The translations under genes and the position numbers were made by a program. Shown in pieces: positions 36,201-43,786 of a DNA stretch of 64,000 nucleotides (position 1 is the stretch's first letter; each line of letters opens with the position of its first letter). Source of the stretch: Phocaeicola sp. (GTDB lineage Bacteria; Bacteroidota; Bacteroidia; Bacteroidales; Bacteroidaceae); assembly GCA_029257865.1 (NCBI GenBank), contig JARIAN010000030.1:16524-80523 (forward strand), in the 5' to 3' direction. A model generated the notes under the pieces. The model searched no databases, was not told the DNA's origin, and was given only the letters and a program-made list of their open reading frames with translations.

Positions 36201-36493
36201 TATTGGGTGCTGCAGCTCGTTTGCGTCCTATTTTGATGACTTCTTTGGCGATGGTAGTAGGTCTGTTGCCTATGATGTTCGCTTCGGGTGCAGGTGCGCA
36301 CGGTAATCGTACATTGGGTACAGCAGCAATCGGCGGTATGTTTGTTGGTATGATTTTCCAGATTTTCATCGTGCCGGTATTGTTTGTGGTATTCCAATGG
36401 TTGCAAGAGAAGTTCACTCCTATGGAATGGGATAGCTTGGATGAAAGTGAAGTTGCATCTGAAATTGAACAATATACTCCTACAAACTCTTAA
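33269..36493 (+). CDS. RND multidrug efflux pump, HAE1 family
   Basis: A 1074-residue inner-membrane, proton-driven transporter of the AcrB/MexB type with twelve predicted transmembrane helices. Its N terminus (MKLDKFITRPVLSTVISILIVIVGAIGL), the TM4 proton-relay region ending AIAIVVDDAIVVVEGVHAK with two aspartates, and the second-half region IALIMLIGLLAKNAILIVEFA with its lysine are all intact. Length and order match hydrophobe/amphiphile exporters, so drugs, bile salts or fatty acids are likely substrates. It lies between the adaptor and the outer-membrane factor in one operon. Confidence 0.95.
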   Translation: MKLDKFITRPVLSTVISILIVIVGAIGLVTLPVTQYPDIAPPTVHVEAMYTGASASTVLNSVIAPLEDQINGVENMMYMSSMAANNGKGSIDIYFKQGTDPDMAAVNVQNRVAMAQGLLPAEVVQVGVTTRKRQNSMLIVASVYDESDRYSHEFIENYANINLIPEIKRVHGVGDAMLLGQDYSMRIWLKPEVMAQYKLIPSDISRVLAEQNIEAAPGQFGERSNQTFQYTIRYRGRLQTPEEFENMVIKSLPTGEMLRMKDVADIQLGRLDYSLSNEVNGHKAVTCIIFQMAGTNATETINNIQQLLADSETTMPSGLKVNISLNANDFLFASIHEVIKTLLEAFVLVFIVVYVFLQDLRSTLIPAIAIPVALIGTFFVLSLIGFSINLLTLCAMVLAIAIVVDDAIVVVEGVHAKLDQGYRSAKEASIDAMSELGGAIVSITLVMMSVFIPVSFMGGTAGTFYRQFGLTMAISIGLSALNALTLSPALCALFLKPHTDSHEKKDNFITRFHTSFNAAYDSLLKGYKKRVVFFIHKKTLSFSIVGASIALMAFLMNTTPTGMVPGEDTGTLMGAITLPPGTSQARAQEVFNRVDSLIASEPAVASRTMISGYSFIGGQGPSYGSCIIKLKNWEERSAMQNASVIQATLFMRAQKIIKEAQVLFFAPPMIPGYSASSDIELNMQDKTGGSLDRFFSVVNQYIADLQARPEVKSAQTTFNPGFPQYMIDIDAAACKKAGISPSDILTTMQGYYGGLYASNFNSFGKMYRVMIQSDPKYRANLESLKGIKVRNASGEMAPVEQFITVSKVYGPDVISRFNLYTAMKVMVAPADGYTSGQALQAIAEVSKQSLPVGYGYELGGMAREEAQTSGSSTSLIFVLCFVFVYLLLSAQYESYILPLAVLLSVPFGLMGSFLFVNGASALGSIPALKMIIGSMSNDIYMQIALIMLIGLLAKNAILIVEFALDRRKQGMSISWAAVLGAAARLRPILMTSLAMVVGLLPMMFASGAGAHGNRTLGTAAIGGMFVGMIFQIFIVPVLFVVFQWLQEKFTPMEWDSLDESEVASEIEQYTPTNS

Positions 36494-36505
36494 ATAATGT
36501 TGATA

Positions 36506-37888
36506 ATGAAGAAACAAATAATAGGAACGATGTGTTTGGCTGCCTTGATGAGCAGTTGCCACATCTATAAATCATATGACAGACCAGAAACGATAGATGC
36601 CCAAGGCATCTATCGTGATTCGATATCGGCTGTAGATACCTTAGCTGCCGATACTGCCTCTATGGGAAATTTACCTTGGCAGGAAGTGTTTCGTGATGCC
36701 ACTTTGCAGGCTCTTATCGAAGAAGGTCTGGCCAGCAACGTGGATATGCAGGCTGCTATTCTTCGCGTGAAAGAAGCTAAGGTGATGCTTACTTCTGCAA
36801 GACTATCTTATTTGCCATCGCTTAACTTGGCACCGCAAGGAACTATTACTTCTATGGATGGACACCGAGCTGCTCAAGCTTATCAGCTGCCGGCAGTGGC
36901 TAGTTGGGAAATCGACCTGTTTGGCAAATTACTAAATTCTAAGAGAGGTCAGCAGGCTGCTTACCTCAAGAGTAAGTATGCCCGTCAGGCTGTACGTTCA
37001 CAGATTATCTGTGGCATTGCCAATATCTATTATACTTTGTTAATGTTGGACCGTCAGGTGGAAATCACTACCGAAACCGCAGCTATCTATAAAGAAAACG
37101 TGCGTGCAATGGAAGCCATGAAGGTAGCCGGGTATGTGAATGAGGCTGGAGTGGCACAGATGCGTGCTGCAAGTCATCAGGTAGAGGCTTCTTTGCTTGA
37201 CTTGAAGCGTCAAGTGCGTGAAACTGAAAACTCATTGTCTGTATTGTTGGCCAAGGCTCCTCAGAGCATTCAGCGAGGAAAACTGGAAGACCAGGTAATG
37301 CCGGAAGAACTTACAGTCGGAGTTCCTTTGCAATTGCTGGAGAACCGTCCTGATGTAAAGATGGCAGAAATGACTCTCGCTGGTGCCTACTATTCAACAA
37401 ATCAGGCCCGTGCTGCTTTCTATCCTAGCTTGAGAATTGGTGGTACTGCCGGTTGGACCAATGGTTCGGGTGTGGCGGTATCCAATCCTGGTATTGTGAT
37501 GCTGCAGGCATTGGCTTCTCTTACTCAGCCTATCTTCAACAACGGAAAGCTGGTGGCAAATCTTAAAGTGGCAAAAGCCGAAGAAGAAATAGCACGGATG
37601 AATTTCCAACAGAAGATTCTTGAAGCTGGAAAAGAAGTCAGCGATGCGCTTTGTCTGTATGAGACTGCCGACAAGAAACTGGTAGAAGACAAAGGACGTG
37701 TAGAGCAGTTGCAGAAAGCAGTGACTTACACCAAGGCTTTGTTCCAAAGTGCAGAGTCTACTTATCTGGAAGTGCTTACTGCACAGCAGAGCCTGCTGAG
37801 CGCCGAGTTGGGCGAAGTGGCTGACAATTTCCAACGTATGCAAGCTGTCATCAACTTGTACAGTGCGTTGGGCGGTGGAAGAGAATAA
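36506..37888 (+). CDS. Outer-membrane efflux channel, NodT/TolC type
   Basis: A 460-residue outer-membrane factor completing the tripartite pump. It is a predicted lipoprotein (LAALMSSC), followed by SYDRPET and the two repeated coiled-coil and strand regions of the family (LPWQEVFRDATLQALIEEGL, ASWEIDLFGKLLNSKRGQQAA, LLENRPDVKMAEMTLAGAYY, ASLTQPIFNNGKLVANLKVA). A start nine bases further upstream is possible; the ATG at 36506 gives a standard signal peptide. It lies 12 bases after the pump gene. Confidence 0.93.
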   Translation: MKKQIIGTMCLAALMSSCHIYKSYDRPETIDAQGIYRDSISAVDTLAADTASMGNLPWQEVFRDATLQALIEEGLASNVDMQAAILRVKEAKVMLTSARLSYLPSLNLAPQGTITSMDGHRAAQAYQLPAVASWEIDLFGKLLNSKRGQQAAYLKSKYARQAVRSQIICGIANIYYTLLMLDRQVEITTETAAIYKENVRAMEAMKVAGYVNEAGVAQMRAASHQVEASLLDLKRQVRETENSLSVLLAKAPQSIQRGKLEDQVMPEELTVGVPLQLLENRPDVKMAEMTLAGAYYSTNQARAAFYPSLRIGGTAGWTNGSGVAVSNPGIVMLQALASLTQPIFNNGKLVANLKVAKAEEEIARMNFQQKILEAGKEVSDALCLYETADKKLVEDKGRVEQLQKAVTYTKALFQSAESTYLEVLTAQQSLLSAELGEVADNFQRMQAVINLYSALGGGRE

Positions 37889-37911
37889 TTAACCTTTTAA
37901 ATAATACGAAT

Positions 37912-38685
37912 ATGATTAGTCCTTTAGCATACGTTGACCCATCTGCAAAGATTGGTAAGAACGTGACAGTCCATCCGTTTGCCTATATAGACAAGAACGT
38001 GGAAATAGGTGATGACAATGAAATCATGCCATACGCAAGTCTGATGAGTGGAACCCGTATGGGAAATGGTAATACCGTACATCATGGTGCGGTGGTTTCT
38101 GCCGTACCTCAAGATTTTGCCTTCAAAGGCGAAGATACTTTGTTGGTGATTGGTAATGGAAACGTGATACGTGAGAATGCCGTGATTATTCGTGGCACTC
38201 ATCCTAATCATGCTACTACCATTGGAGATTCCAATTTCATTATGACAGGAGTGCGTATCTCGCACGATGTAGAGATTGGCAGTCACTGTATCATTGGAAA
38301 TGGCTCTCAGGTGTCAGGTGAGTGTAAGATTTATGATTACGCCATACTTACTTCCAACGTATTGATGCAGGGGCATACTCGTCTGGGAAGCTATTCGCTG
38401 GTACAGGGAGGCTGTCGTTTTACTAAAGACATTCCTCCGTTTATTGTGGCGGCACATGACCCGATTGCCTTCTATAGCATCAATACTACGGTGCTGGAGT
38501 ATCTTGGATTCTCGGAAACTTTAGTCAAGCATATTGCGCAGGCTTATCGCATTCTGTATAAGGCAAATACTTCTCAGTGTGATGCTTTGTTGCGTATTGA
38601 GGAACAAGTTCCTTCAAGTAAGGAAATTCAGTCTATCATTGAATTTGTAAAATCTTCCAAACTCGGTATTATTCAGAATGACTAA
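37912..38685 (+). CDS. LpxA-like acyltransferase paralogue
   Basis: A 257-residue left-handed beta-helix protein of the LpxA type (acyl-ACP:UDP-GlcNAc O-acyltransferase). Hexapeptide repeats run from residue 1 to about 185 (PSAKIGKNVTVHPFAYIDKN, IGDDNEIMPYASLMSG) and a helical C terminus follows (YLGFSETLVKHIAQAYRILYK). The catalytic histidine of LpxA appears kept in MTGVRISHD (about residue 118), but other conserved pieces differ, for example NVLMQGHTRLG where LpxA usually has a VHQF-type motif. Its place inside an efflux operon, away from lpxC/lpxD, suggests a specialised copy rather than the main lipid A enzyme. The acyl and sugar substrates are unknown. Confidence 0.75.
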   Translation: MISPLAYVDPSAKIGKNVTVHPFAYIDKNVEIGDDNEIMPYASLMSGTRMGNGNTVHHGAVVSAVPQDFAFKGEDTLLVIGNGNVIRENAVIIRGTHPNHATTIGDSNFIMTGVRISHDVEIGSHCIIGNGSQVSGECKIYDYAILTSNVLMQGHTRLGSYSLVQGGCRFTKDIPPFIVAAHDPIAFYSINTTVLEYLGFSETLVKHIAQAYRILYKANTSQCDALLRIEEQVPSSKEIQSIIEFVKSSKLGIIQND

Positions 38686-39337
38686 TAGAAAACATACATC
38701 AAAAGGAGTGGGACGTCCACATTGTGACAGAGAGGCCTTGAAGATGAAGGTCGTTGAAGCGGCAAGAAAGGCATTTGTTTCTTTGGGTATCCGGCACGTG
38801 CGCATGGATGACCTTGCCGCATCGTTGTCTATATCTAAACGTACTCTTTATGAATTGTTTTCAGACAAGGAAGAACTGCTGCTTCAAGTAATGATGGAGC
38901 AGCATAGAAAAATGAACTCTTATATAGCAGAAACAACTTCCAGGGTACAGAATGTCCTGGAAGTTGTATTCTCTTTTTATGCATGGAGGTCAAAGGAACT
39001 GGGCGAAGTGAATCCTTTGTTCTTTCGTGAACTGAGAAAATATCCACGTGTAATTGACTGCATTCATGAAGAGCAACGAGCTAATGATGCTAAAGCACTT
39101 AAATATTTCCACATGGGAGTGGAACAGGGCATTTTTCGCAGTGATATCAATTTTGAAATTATCATCAAGGCCATGTCTATGCAGCTGGATATGTTGATTT
39201 TTTCCGATTTGACAGAAGACTATCCGCTGGCAGACATTTATCGTGAAATCACCTTGCTCCATATGAGAGGAATCACTACTCTGAAGGGGGTGGAAATGGT
39301 CGATGAATTTCTTGGAAGAGCTTGTAATGGTATGTGA
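38678..39337 (+). CDS. TetR-family regulator
   Basis: A 219-residue regulator. The N-terminal helix-turn-helix is typical: AARKAFVSLGIRHVRMDDLA then LSISKRTLYELFSDKEELL (about residues 25-70). The C-terminal ligand domain is unassigned. The gene overlaps the end of the LpxA-like gene by eight bases, so it belongs to the efflux operon and probably represses it in response to a pump substrate. A candidate operator is the palindrome at 31770-31793. Confidence 0.9.
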   Translation: MTNRKHTSKGVGRPHCDREALKMKVVEAARKAFVSLGIRHVRMDDLAASLSISKRTLYELFSDKEELLLQVMMEQHRKMNSYIAETTSRVQNVLEVVFSFYAWRSKELGEVNPLFFRELRKYPRVIDCIHEEQRANDAKALKYFHMGVEQGIFRSDINFEIIIKAMSMQLDMLIFSDLTEDYPLADIYREITLLHMRGITTLKGVEMVDEFLGRACNGM

Positions 39338-39354
39338 ACTAATGCAGTTGATTG

Positions 39355-39386
39355 TTGTGTGTATAAAAAAAAAATCCCATCTTTGC
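39355..39386 (+). promoter_or_regulatory. Probable promoter of the O-acetylation cluster
   Basis: TTG at 39355-39357, 20 bases, then CATCTTTGC at 39378-39386, which departs from TAnnTTTG only in its first base. It is 22 bases before the ATG at 39408. Confidence 0.6.
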
Positions 39387-39407
39387 ATCTGTTTTTGAAT
39401 GATACAG

Positions 39408-40787
39408 ATGAAAAATTATTTGTCTTTTACTTATTTGCTTACATTATTGGTCATTGTTGGGCTTGGTGCTTTATATTATCTTCCGCCTATTGAGATAGGT
39501 GGGCATTCGTTGCGTAAGACCGATATCCTTTCCGATTTGAGACCAAATATGGCGGTTGTTGCTGACTCGGATACCATAGTGCTCCCTCCTCCCGTACGTC
39601 CTGTTTTTATAGATACTTGCAAGACTGGAATGACTTGCATTGAAGACTACTCCGACTCTACTAAGCGTGGAATGTCTTCTTTCTATCAAGCATTGATAGA
39701 CAAGGAATTTCTTGAACGTCCGGTAAGGATTGCTTATTTTGGAGATTCTTTTATTGAAGGAGATATATTGACGGGTGATTTGCGGGCTATGCTTCAAGAC
39801 CGTTTTGGAGGTAGTGGTGTTGGGTATGTAAGCATTACTTCTCCTATTCCTGGCTTTCGTCGGACTGTTAAGCATTCTTTTGATGGATGGGAGAGCCATT
39901 CGTCTACTGATTCTACTTATTTTGACCGAAGTCGTCAAGATTTGTCCAACCATTATTTCATACCAAAGAAAGGGGCTTTTGTAACACTTCAAGGGCTGTC
40001 AAGTTATGCTTCTCACTTAGATTCATGCACTGTTTCTTCCTTGTTTTTCCGTTCAACGAAGCCGATGAAGATTGTTGCACGTATAGATGGCAAGTCTGCT
40101 GATGTATTTGAAACTTCGGCCGATGAAGCTTTACAGTGTGTTTCTGTTCGTGGGCAGAAAATGAAACAAGTAAAATGGATAATAGAAAAAGCTGATTCTC
40201 AATCTACATTCTATGGAGCTACTTTGGATGATGACTCAGGAATCTTGTTGGATAATTTCAGCACTCGTGGCAGTAGCGGTCAGCAGTTGATTAATGTTCC
40301 TTTTGCACTAATGAAGGGTTATGAGCGTTTACGAGCTTATGATCTTGTTGTGTTACATTATGGTTTGAATGTAGCTTATCAGGGTGGGGTTAACTACTCG
40401 CATTATGCAAAATCAATGGCAAAAGTGATAGACCATATTAAGCAGGCTTTTCCTCATGCCTCTATATTAATTGTGGGAGTAGGTGACCGAGAAAAGAAAG
40501 ATCGAGATGGTAATTTGCGCACCATGTCGGGTATCAAGTCTCTGATTCGTTATCAGCAAACCTTGGCGGCAGAGAGCGGTGTAGCTTTTTGGAATCTTTA
40601 TGAAGCGATGGGTGGAGAGGGGAGCATGGTGAAACTAGTAGAAAGTTCTCCGGCAATGGCCAATTATGATTATACTCATATTAATTTTAGGGGTGGAAAG
40701 CATTTGGCGAGAATCTTTTTTGAAACATTGATGTATGGTATGGAGCAATATGAACGTAGGATAAAGATAGAAGCCGGACAAGAATAA
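39408..40787 (+). CDS. SGNH/GDSL-type hydrolase, membrane-anchored (first copy)
   Basis: A 459-residue protein with one N-terminal membrane helix ([17 protein letters not shown]) and an exported SGNH domain. Block I is RIAYFGDSFIEGDILTGDLR (serine nucleophile about residue 117), block III is probably VVLHYGLNVAYQGG, and the late block with Asp and His is NYDYTHINFRGGKHLA. It resembles AlgJ/AlgX-like or DUF459-type transferases that act with an MBOAT protein to O-acetylate a glycan outside the membrane. It is followed after 24 bases by a second SGNH gene and then an MBOAT gene, which supports that role. The target glycan is unknown. Confidence 0.78.
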   Translation: MKNYLSFTYLLTLLVIVGLGALYYLPPIEIGGHSLRKTDILSDLRPNMAVVADSDTIVLPPPVRPVFIDTCKTGMTCIEDYSDSTKRGMSSFYQALIDKEFLERPVRIAYFGDSFIEGDILTGDLRAMLQDRFGGSGVGYVSITSPIPGFRRTVKHSFDGWESHSSTDSTYFDRSRQDLSNHYFIPKKGAFVTLQGLSSYASHLDSCTVSSLFFRSTKPMKIVARIDGKSADVFETSADEALQCVSVRGQKMKQVKWIIEKADSQSTFYGATLDDDSGILLDNFSTRGSSGQQLINVPFALMKGYERLRAYDLVVLHYGLNVAYQGGVNYSHYAKSMAKVIDHIKQAFPHASILIVGVGDREKKDRDGNLRTMSGIKSLIRYQQTLAAESGVAFWNLYEAMGGEGSMVKLVESSPAMANYDYTHINFRGGKHLARIFFETLMYGMEQYERRIKIEAGQE

Positions 40788-40811
40788 GCAGGATGTAAAC
40801 GAGAATAAAAA

Positions 40812-41771
40812 ATGAAAAGAGTAAATATCAGATGGCTTTTTTTGTGGTGGATATGGATGTGTTTTTGTATGATAACATCTGTTAAGGCGCAAGATTCAAT
40901 GCCTAATCCATCGGTAGCAGATAAACCATTAGTAGTAGAAACTGCTAGTGTGAGTGCTCCTGAAACTTTGGCTTGCATTTCGGTAGGAAACTCTATGCCG
41001 GGTAGCTTTCAGTCTACAGCCGATAATGTGATATTGGACCCCGAGAGTTCTTTGTCACCTTTTTGGCATAAGTTGAGTGTACTTGATCGTCCGTTGCGTA
41101 TCTTACATATTGGTGATTCGCATGTAAGAGGGCACGTGTTTCCTTATGTGATGCGTTGCTGTTTGGAACACGACTTTGGAAAGGATGCAGTAGAAAGTAT
41201 TCCGGTAACCTATCGTTCCTCCGGACTAGCCAATGAAACTGGTAGAAATGGGGTGATTTATCATATATTGGGAGTGAATGGGGCTACTTGTCAGAGTTAT
41301 GCCACTCCCGACCGTATGGAAGAACTAGTGTCTCTCCATCCTGATTTGGTAATCTTGTCATTCGGGACCAATGAGGCCCACGGCATCCGTTATCTTTCGG
41401 GTGAGCATGAAGCTTCGCTGAATCATATCATTAAGACCTTGCGTGCGCATTGTCCCGAAGTGAGTTTCTTGCTCACTACTCCTCCGGGAGCATTTGTGCG
41501 TAAGGGTCGTAGTGGGCGTATTAAGAACCCGCGCACTCAGCCTGTGGTAGATACTGAAATGAGATTTGCCGAAGAGCATGGACTTGCCATCTGGAACCTG
41601 TATCAGATAGCCGGTGGAAAATCTAAGGCTTGCAGCAATTGGGCAGAAGCTGGTATGTTTCAACGCGACAAGATTCATTTTACCCATGAAGGATATACCT
41701 TGCAGGGACATTTATTATATGAAGCATTTATAAAAGCATACAATAACTATGTGGCAACTGGACTGGAGTAA
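40812..41771 (+). CDS. SGNH/GDSL-type hydrolase, exported (second copy)
   Basis: A 319-residue protein with an N-terminal signal segment (MKRVNIRWLFLWWIWMCFCM). The SGNH blocks are very clear: LHIGDSHVRGHVFPYVM (block I), LVILSFGTNEAHG (block III) and QRDKIHFTHEGYTLQG (block V Asp-His). It looks like an esterase or O-acetyltransferase working in the periplasm. Its 3' end overlaps the MBOAT gene by 23 bases, so the two are translationally coupled and very likely act together. Confidence 0.85.
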   Translation: MKRVNIRWLFLWWIWMCFCMITSVKAQDSMPNPSVADKPLVVETASVSAPETLACISVGNSMPGSFQSTADNVILDPESSLSPFWHKLSVLDRPLRILHIGDSHVRGHVFPYVMRCCLEHDFGKDAVESIPVTYRSSGLANETGRNGVIYHILGVNGATCQSYATPDRMEELVSLHPDLVILSFGTNEAHGIRYLSGEHEASLNHIIKTLRAHCPEVSFLLTTPPGAFVRKGRSGRIKNPRTQPVVDTEMRFAEEHGLAIWNLYQIAGGKSKACSNWAEAGMFQRDKIHFTHEGYTLQGHLLYEAFIKAYNNYVATGLE

Positions 41772-43230
41772 GCTCTCCGGCTTACTAGCTTATAATCCGC
41801 AGCAACCTATGATTTTTAGCAGCGGACTTTTCCTGTTTCTCTTCTTGGGATTCAGTTTAGTTTATTATCTGTTAAAGAACCGTCTTACGGCAAGACTGCT
41901 CTTTGTTACGGCTTTTTCTTATTATTTCTATTATAAGAGCAGCGGTTTCTATTTCTTCTTGCTGGGTATTGTTACGGTAAGCGACTTTCTGATAGCCCGG
42001 CAGATGAGCCGTTCTGAAGACTCACGTTTTCGGAAACTCTTGTTGTGGCTGAGCCTGTGCATCAACCTAGGTTTGCTGTGCTATTTCAAGTACACCAATT
42101 TCTTTTATGAGATGCTAGCTCCGCTATGGAATGGCAAGTATGAGCCTTTTGCTATCTTCTTGCCTGTAGGTATCTCGTTCTTTACTTTCCAGTCGCTCAG
42201 CTATACTATCGATGTATACCGGCGTAATCTTCAGCCGCTTGACCATCTGCTTGACTATGCTTTTTACGTGTCTTTTTTTCCGCAGTTGGTGGCAGGACCT
42301 ATTGTTCGTGCGTGCGATTTTATCCCCCAGATACGTCGTCCGCTATATGTCACACGGGAGATGTTCGGCTGTGGGGTGTTTTATGTGATGAGCGGTCTGT
42401 TTAAGAAAGCTGTCATTTCCGACTATATCAGTGTAAACTTTGTAGAACGTATCTTTGATAATCCCGGACTTTATTCAGGTTTGGAGAATTTGTGTGGTAT
42501 CTATGGGTATGCCTTGCAGATTTACTGTGATTTCTCGGGATATAGCGATATGGCCATCGGTATAGCCTTGCTGTTAGGTTTTCATTTCCCGCAGAATTTC
42601 AACTCTCCTTATCAGTCGGATAGTGTGACCGATTTTTGGCACCGCTGGCACATTTCTCTTTCTACTTGGCTGCGCGATTACCTGTATATTTCATTGGGTG
42701 GAAACCGTAAAGGGAAATGGCGCACTTATGTCAACCTCACCTTAACCATGTTGTTGGGAGGACTTTGGCATGGCGCATCTTGGAACTTCATCGTGTGGGG
42801 AGGTCTTCACGGTGTGGCATTGGCTTTCCATAAACTGTTGCGTAGCATAACCGGCCGTGCACGTACTTACCGGAGCAGTGGTTGGCGTAGGGTGGGAGCC
42901 GTGTTGGTGACTTTCCATTTTGTATGTTTCTGCTGGATATTCTTCCGCAATACCACATTTGAGTCTTCGCTGACTATGATTAGTCAGGTGTTTACTGCTT
43001 TTCACCCCGAACTCTTGGGACAGCTTCTTTCTGGATATACCGAAGTGTTTTTGCTGATGTTGTTAGGGTATCTGCTTCATTGGTGCCCTGAAAGCTGGCA
43101 GACAAGTTGCGCCCGCTTGGCTGGTAAATTACCTCTGCCTTTGTTGGCATTGGCGTTGATATTGCTGGTCTTTGTGGTGATACAAGTCAAGAGCAGTGAT
43201 GTACAACCTTTCATTTACTTTCAGTTCTGA
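41749..43230 (+). CDS. MBOAT-family O-acyltransferase (AlgI-like)
   Basis: A 493-residue multi-pass membrane protein of the AlgI/PatA type, which moves acyl (usually acetyl) groups across the membrane for glycan O-acetylation. Hallmarks are SFFPQLVAGPIVRACDFIPQI, YALQIYCDFSGYSDMAIGIA, DFWHRWHISLSTWLRDYLYI and the catalytic histidine in GGLWHGASWNFIVWGGLHG. About ten transmembrane segments are evident. With two SGNH proteins before it, this is a complete O-acetylation cassette. Peptidoglycan, lipid A sugars or a capsule are all possible acceptors. Confidence 0.92.
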   Translation: MWQLDWSKLSGLLAYNPQQPMIFSSGLFLFLFLGFSLVYYLLKNRLTARLLFVTAFSYYFYYKSSGFYFFLLGIVTVSDFLIARQMSRSEDSRFRKLLLWLSLCINLGLLCYFKYTNFFYEMLAPLWNGKYEPFAIFLPVGISFFTFQSLSYTIDVYRRNLQPLDHLLDYAFYVSFFPQLVAGPIVRACDFIPQIRRPLYVTREMFGCGVFYVMSGLFKKAVISDYISVNFVERIFDNPGLYSGLENLCGIYGYALQIYCDFSGYSDMAIGIALLLGFHFPQNFNSPYQSDSVTDFWHRWHISLSTWLRDYLYISLGGNRKGKWRTYVNLTLTMLLGGLWHGASWNFIVWGGLHGVALAFHKLLRSITGRARTYRSSGWRRVGAVLVTFHFVCFCWIFFRNTTFESSLTMISQVFTAFHPELLGQLLSGYTEVFLLMLLGYLLHWCPESWQTSCARLAGKLPLPLLALALILLVFVVIQVKSSDVQPFIYFQF

Positions 43231-43491
43231 TAAAGGTAGGCTTCTGGAAGGGAGATGTGATTGGAGATGAGCGAAAAAAAAGCGATGTCATTTTGTCAAA
43301 ATGTAAATTTCGTCTTGCGAGATTCTGTAATTTGCAAGCAGAGAGGACGATTGTTTTGTTTTTTGAAATCCTGGGTAGGGGGTAAGTTTGTATATATTTG
43401 TTAACCAGTATGTTATGTTGGTTATTTCGGTTTTTTCATGCTCTCTAAAAAAGAAATTAAAGCATTTTTTTTCAGACTAAAAAGAAGGAGG

Positions 43492-43604
43492 AGTCATATC
43501 GTCGGCATATTTTAAGTAGATCTTCGGCGCATTTTATGAAGAATGTCGACATATTTTGTGCAAAATGTTTATATAATCTGCACGAAATATGTCGACGATT
43601 TTCA
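43492..43604. repeat. 22-base periodic degenerate repeat, array 3
   Basis: Units begin at 43492, 43514, 43536 and 43558 (22 bases apart) with the core in reverse orientation to array 2: TCGTCGGCATATTTT, TCTTCGGCGCATTTT, ATGTCGACATATTTT and a decayed ATGTTTATATAATCT. A last unit, ATGTCGACGATTTTC near 43589, reads in the forward orientation and keeps the phase within one base. The array lies in the 556-base gap between the convergent MBOAT and lpxB genes; apart from the lpxB terminator I see nothing else in the gap. Confidence 0.75.
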
Positions 43605-43630
43605 AAGGAGAAACAATTAAAGGACATAAA

Positions 43631-43659
43631 AACTGCATAAATCTGGTATATATGCAGTT
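43631..43659 (-). terminator. Probable terminator of surE-lpxB
   Basis: AACTGCATA at 43631-43639 pairs perfectly with TATGCAGTT at 43651-43659; on the minus strand TTTTATG follows. It lies about 130 bases beyond the lpxB stop. Confidence 0.65.
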
Positions 43660-43786
43660 CTATATCTTATAAATATTACTTTTCTTTGCTAGATGAACCT
43701 TTTTTTCTTTTAGTTGAGTTAGGAGGATGAGGTCAAAAGCGAAAGAAAAGTTACAAATAATCTTATTAGGTTGACAGAAAGACAAA

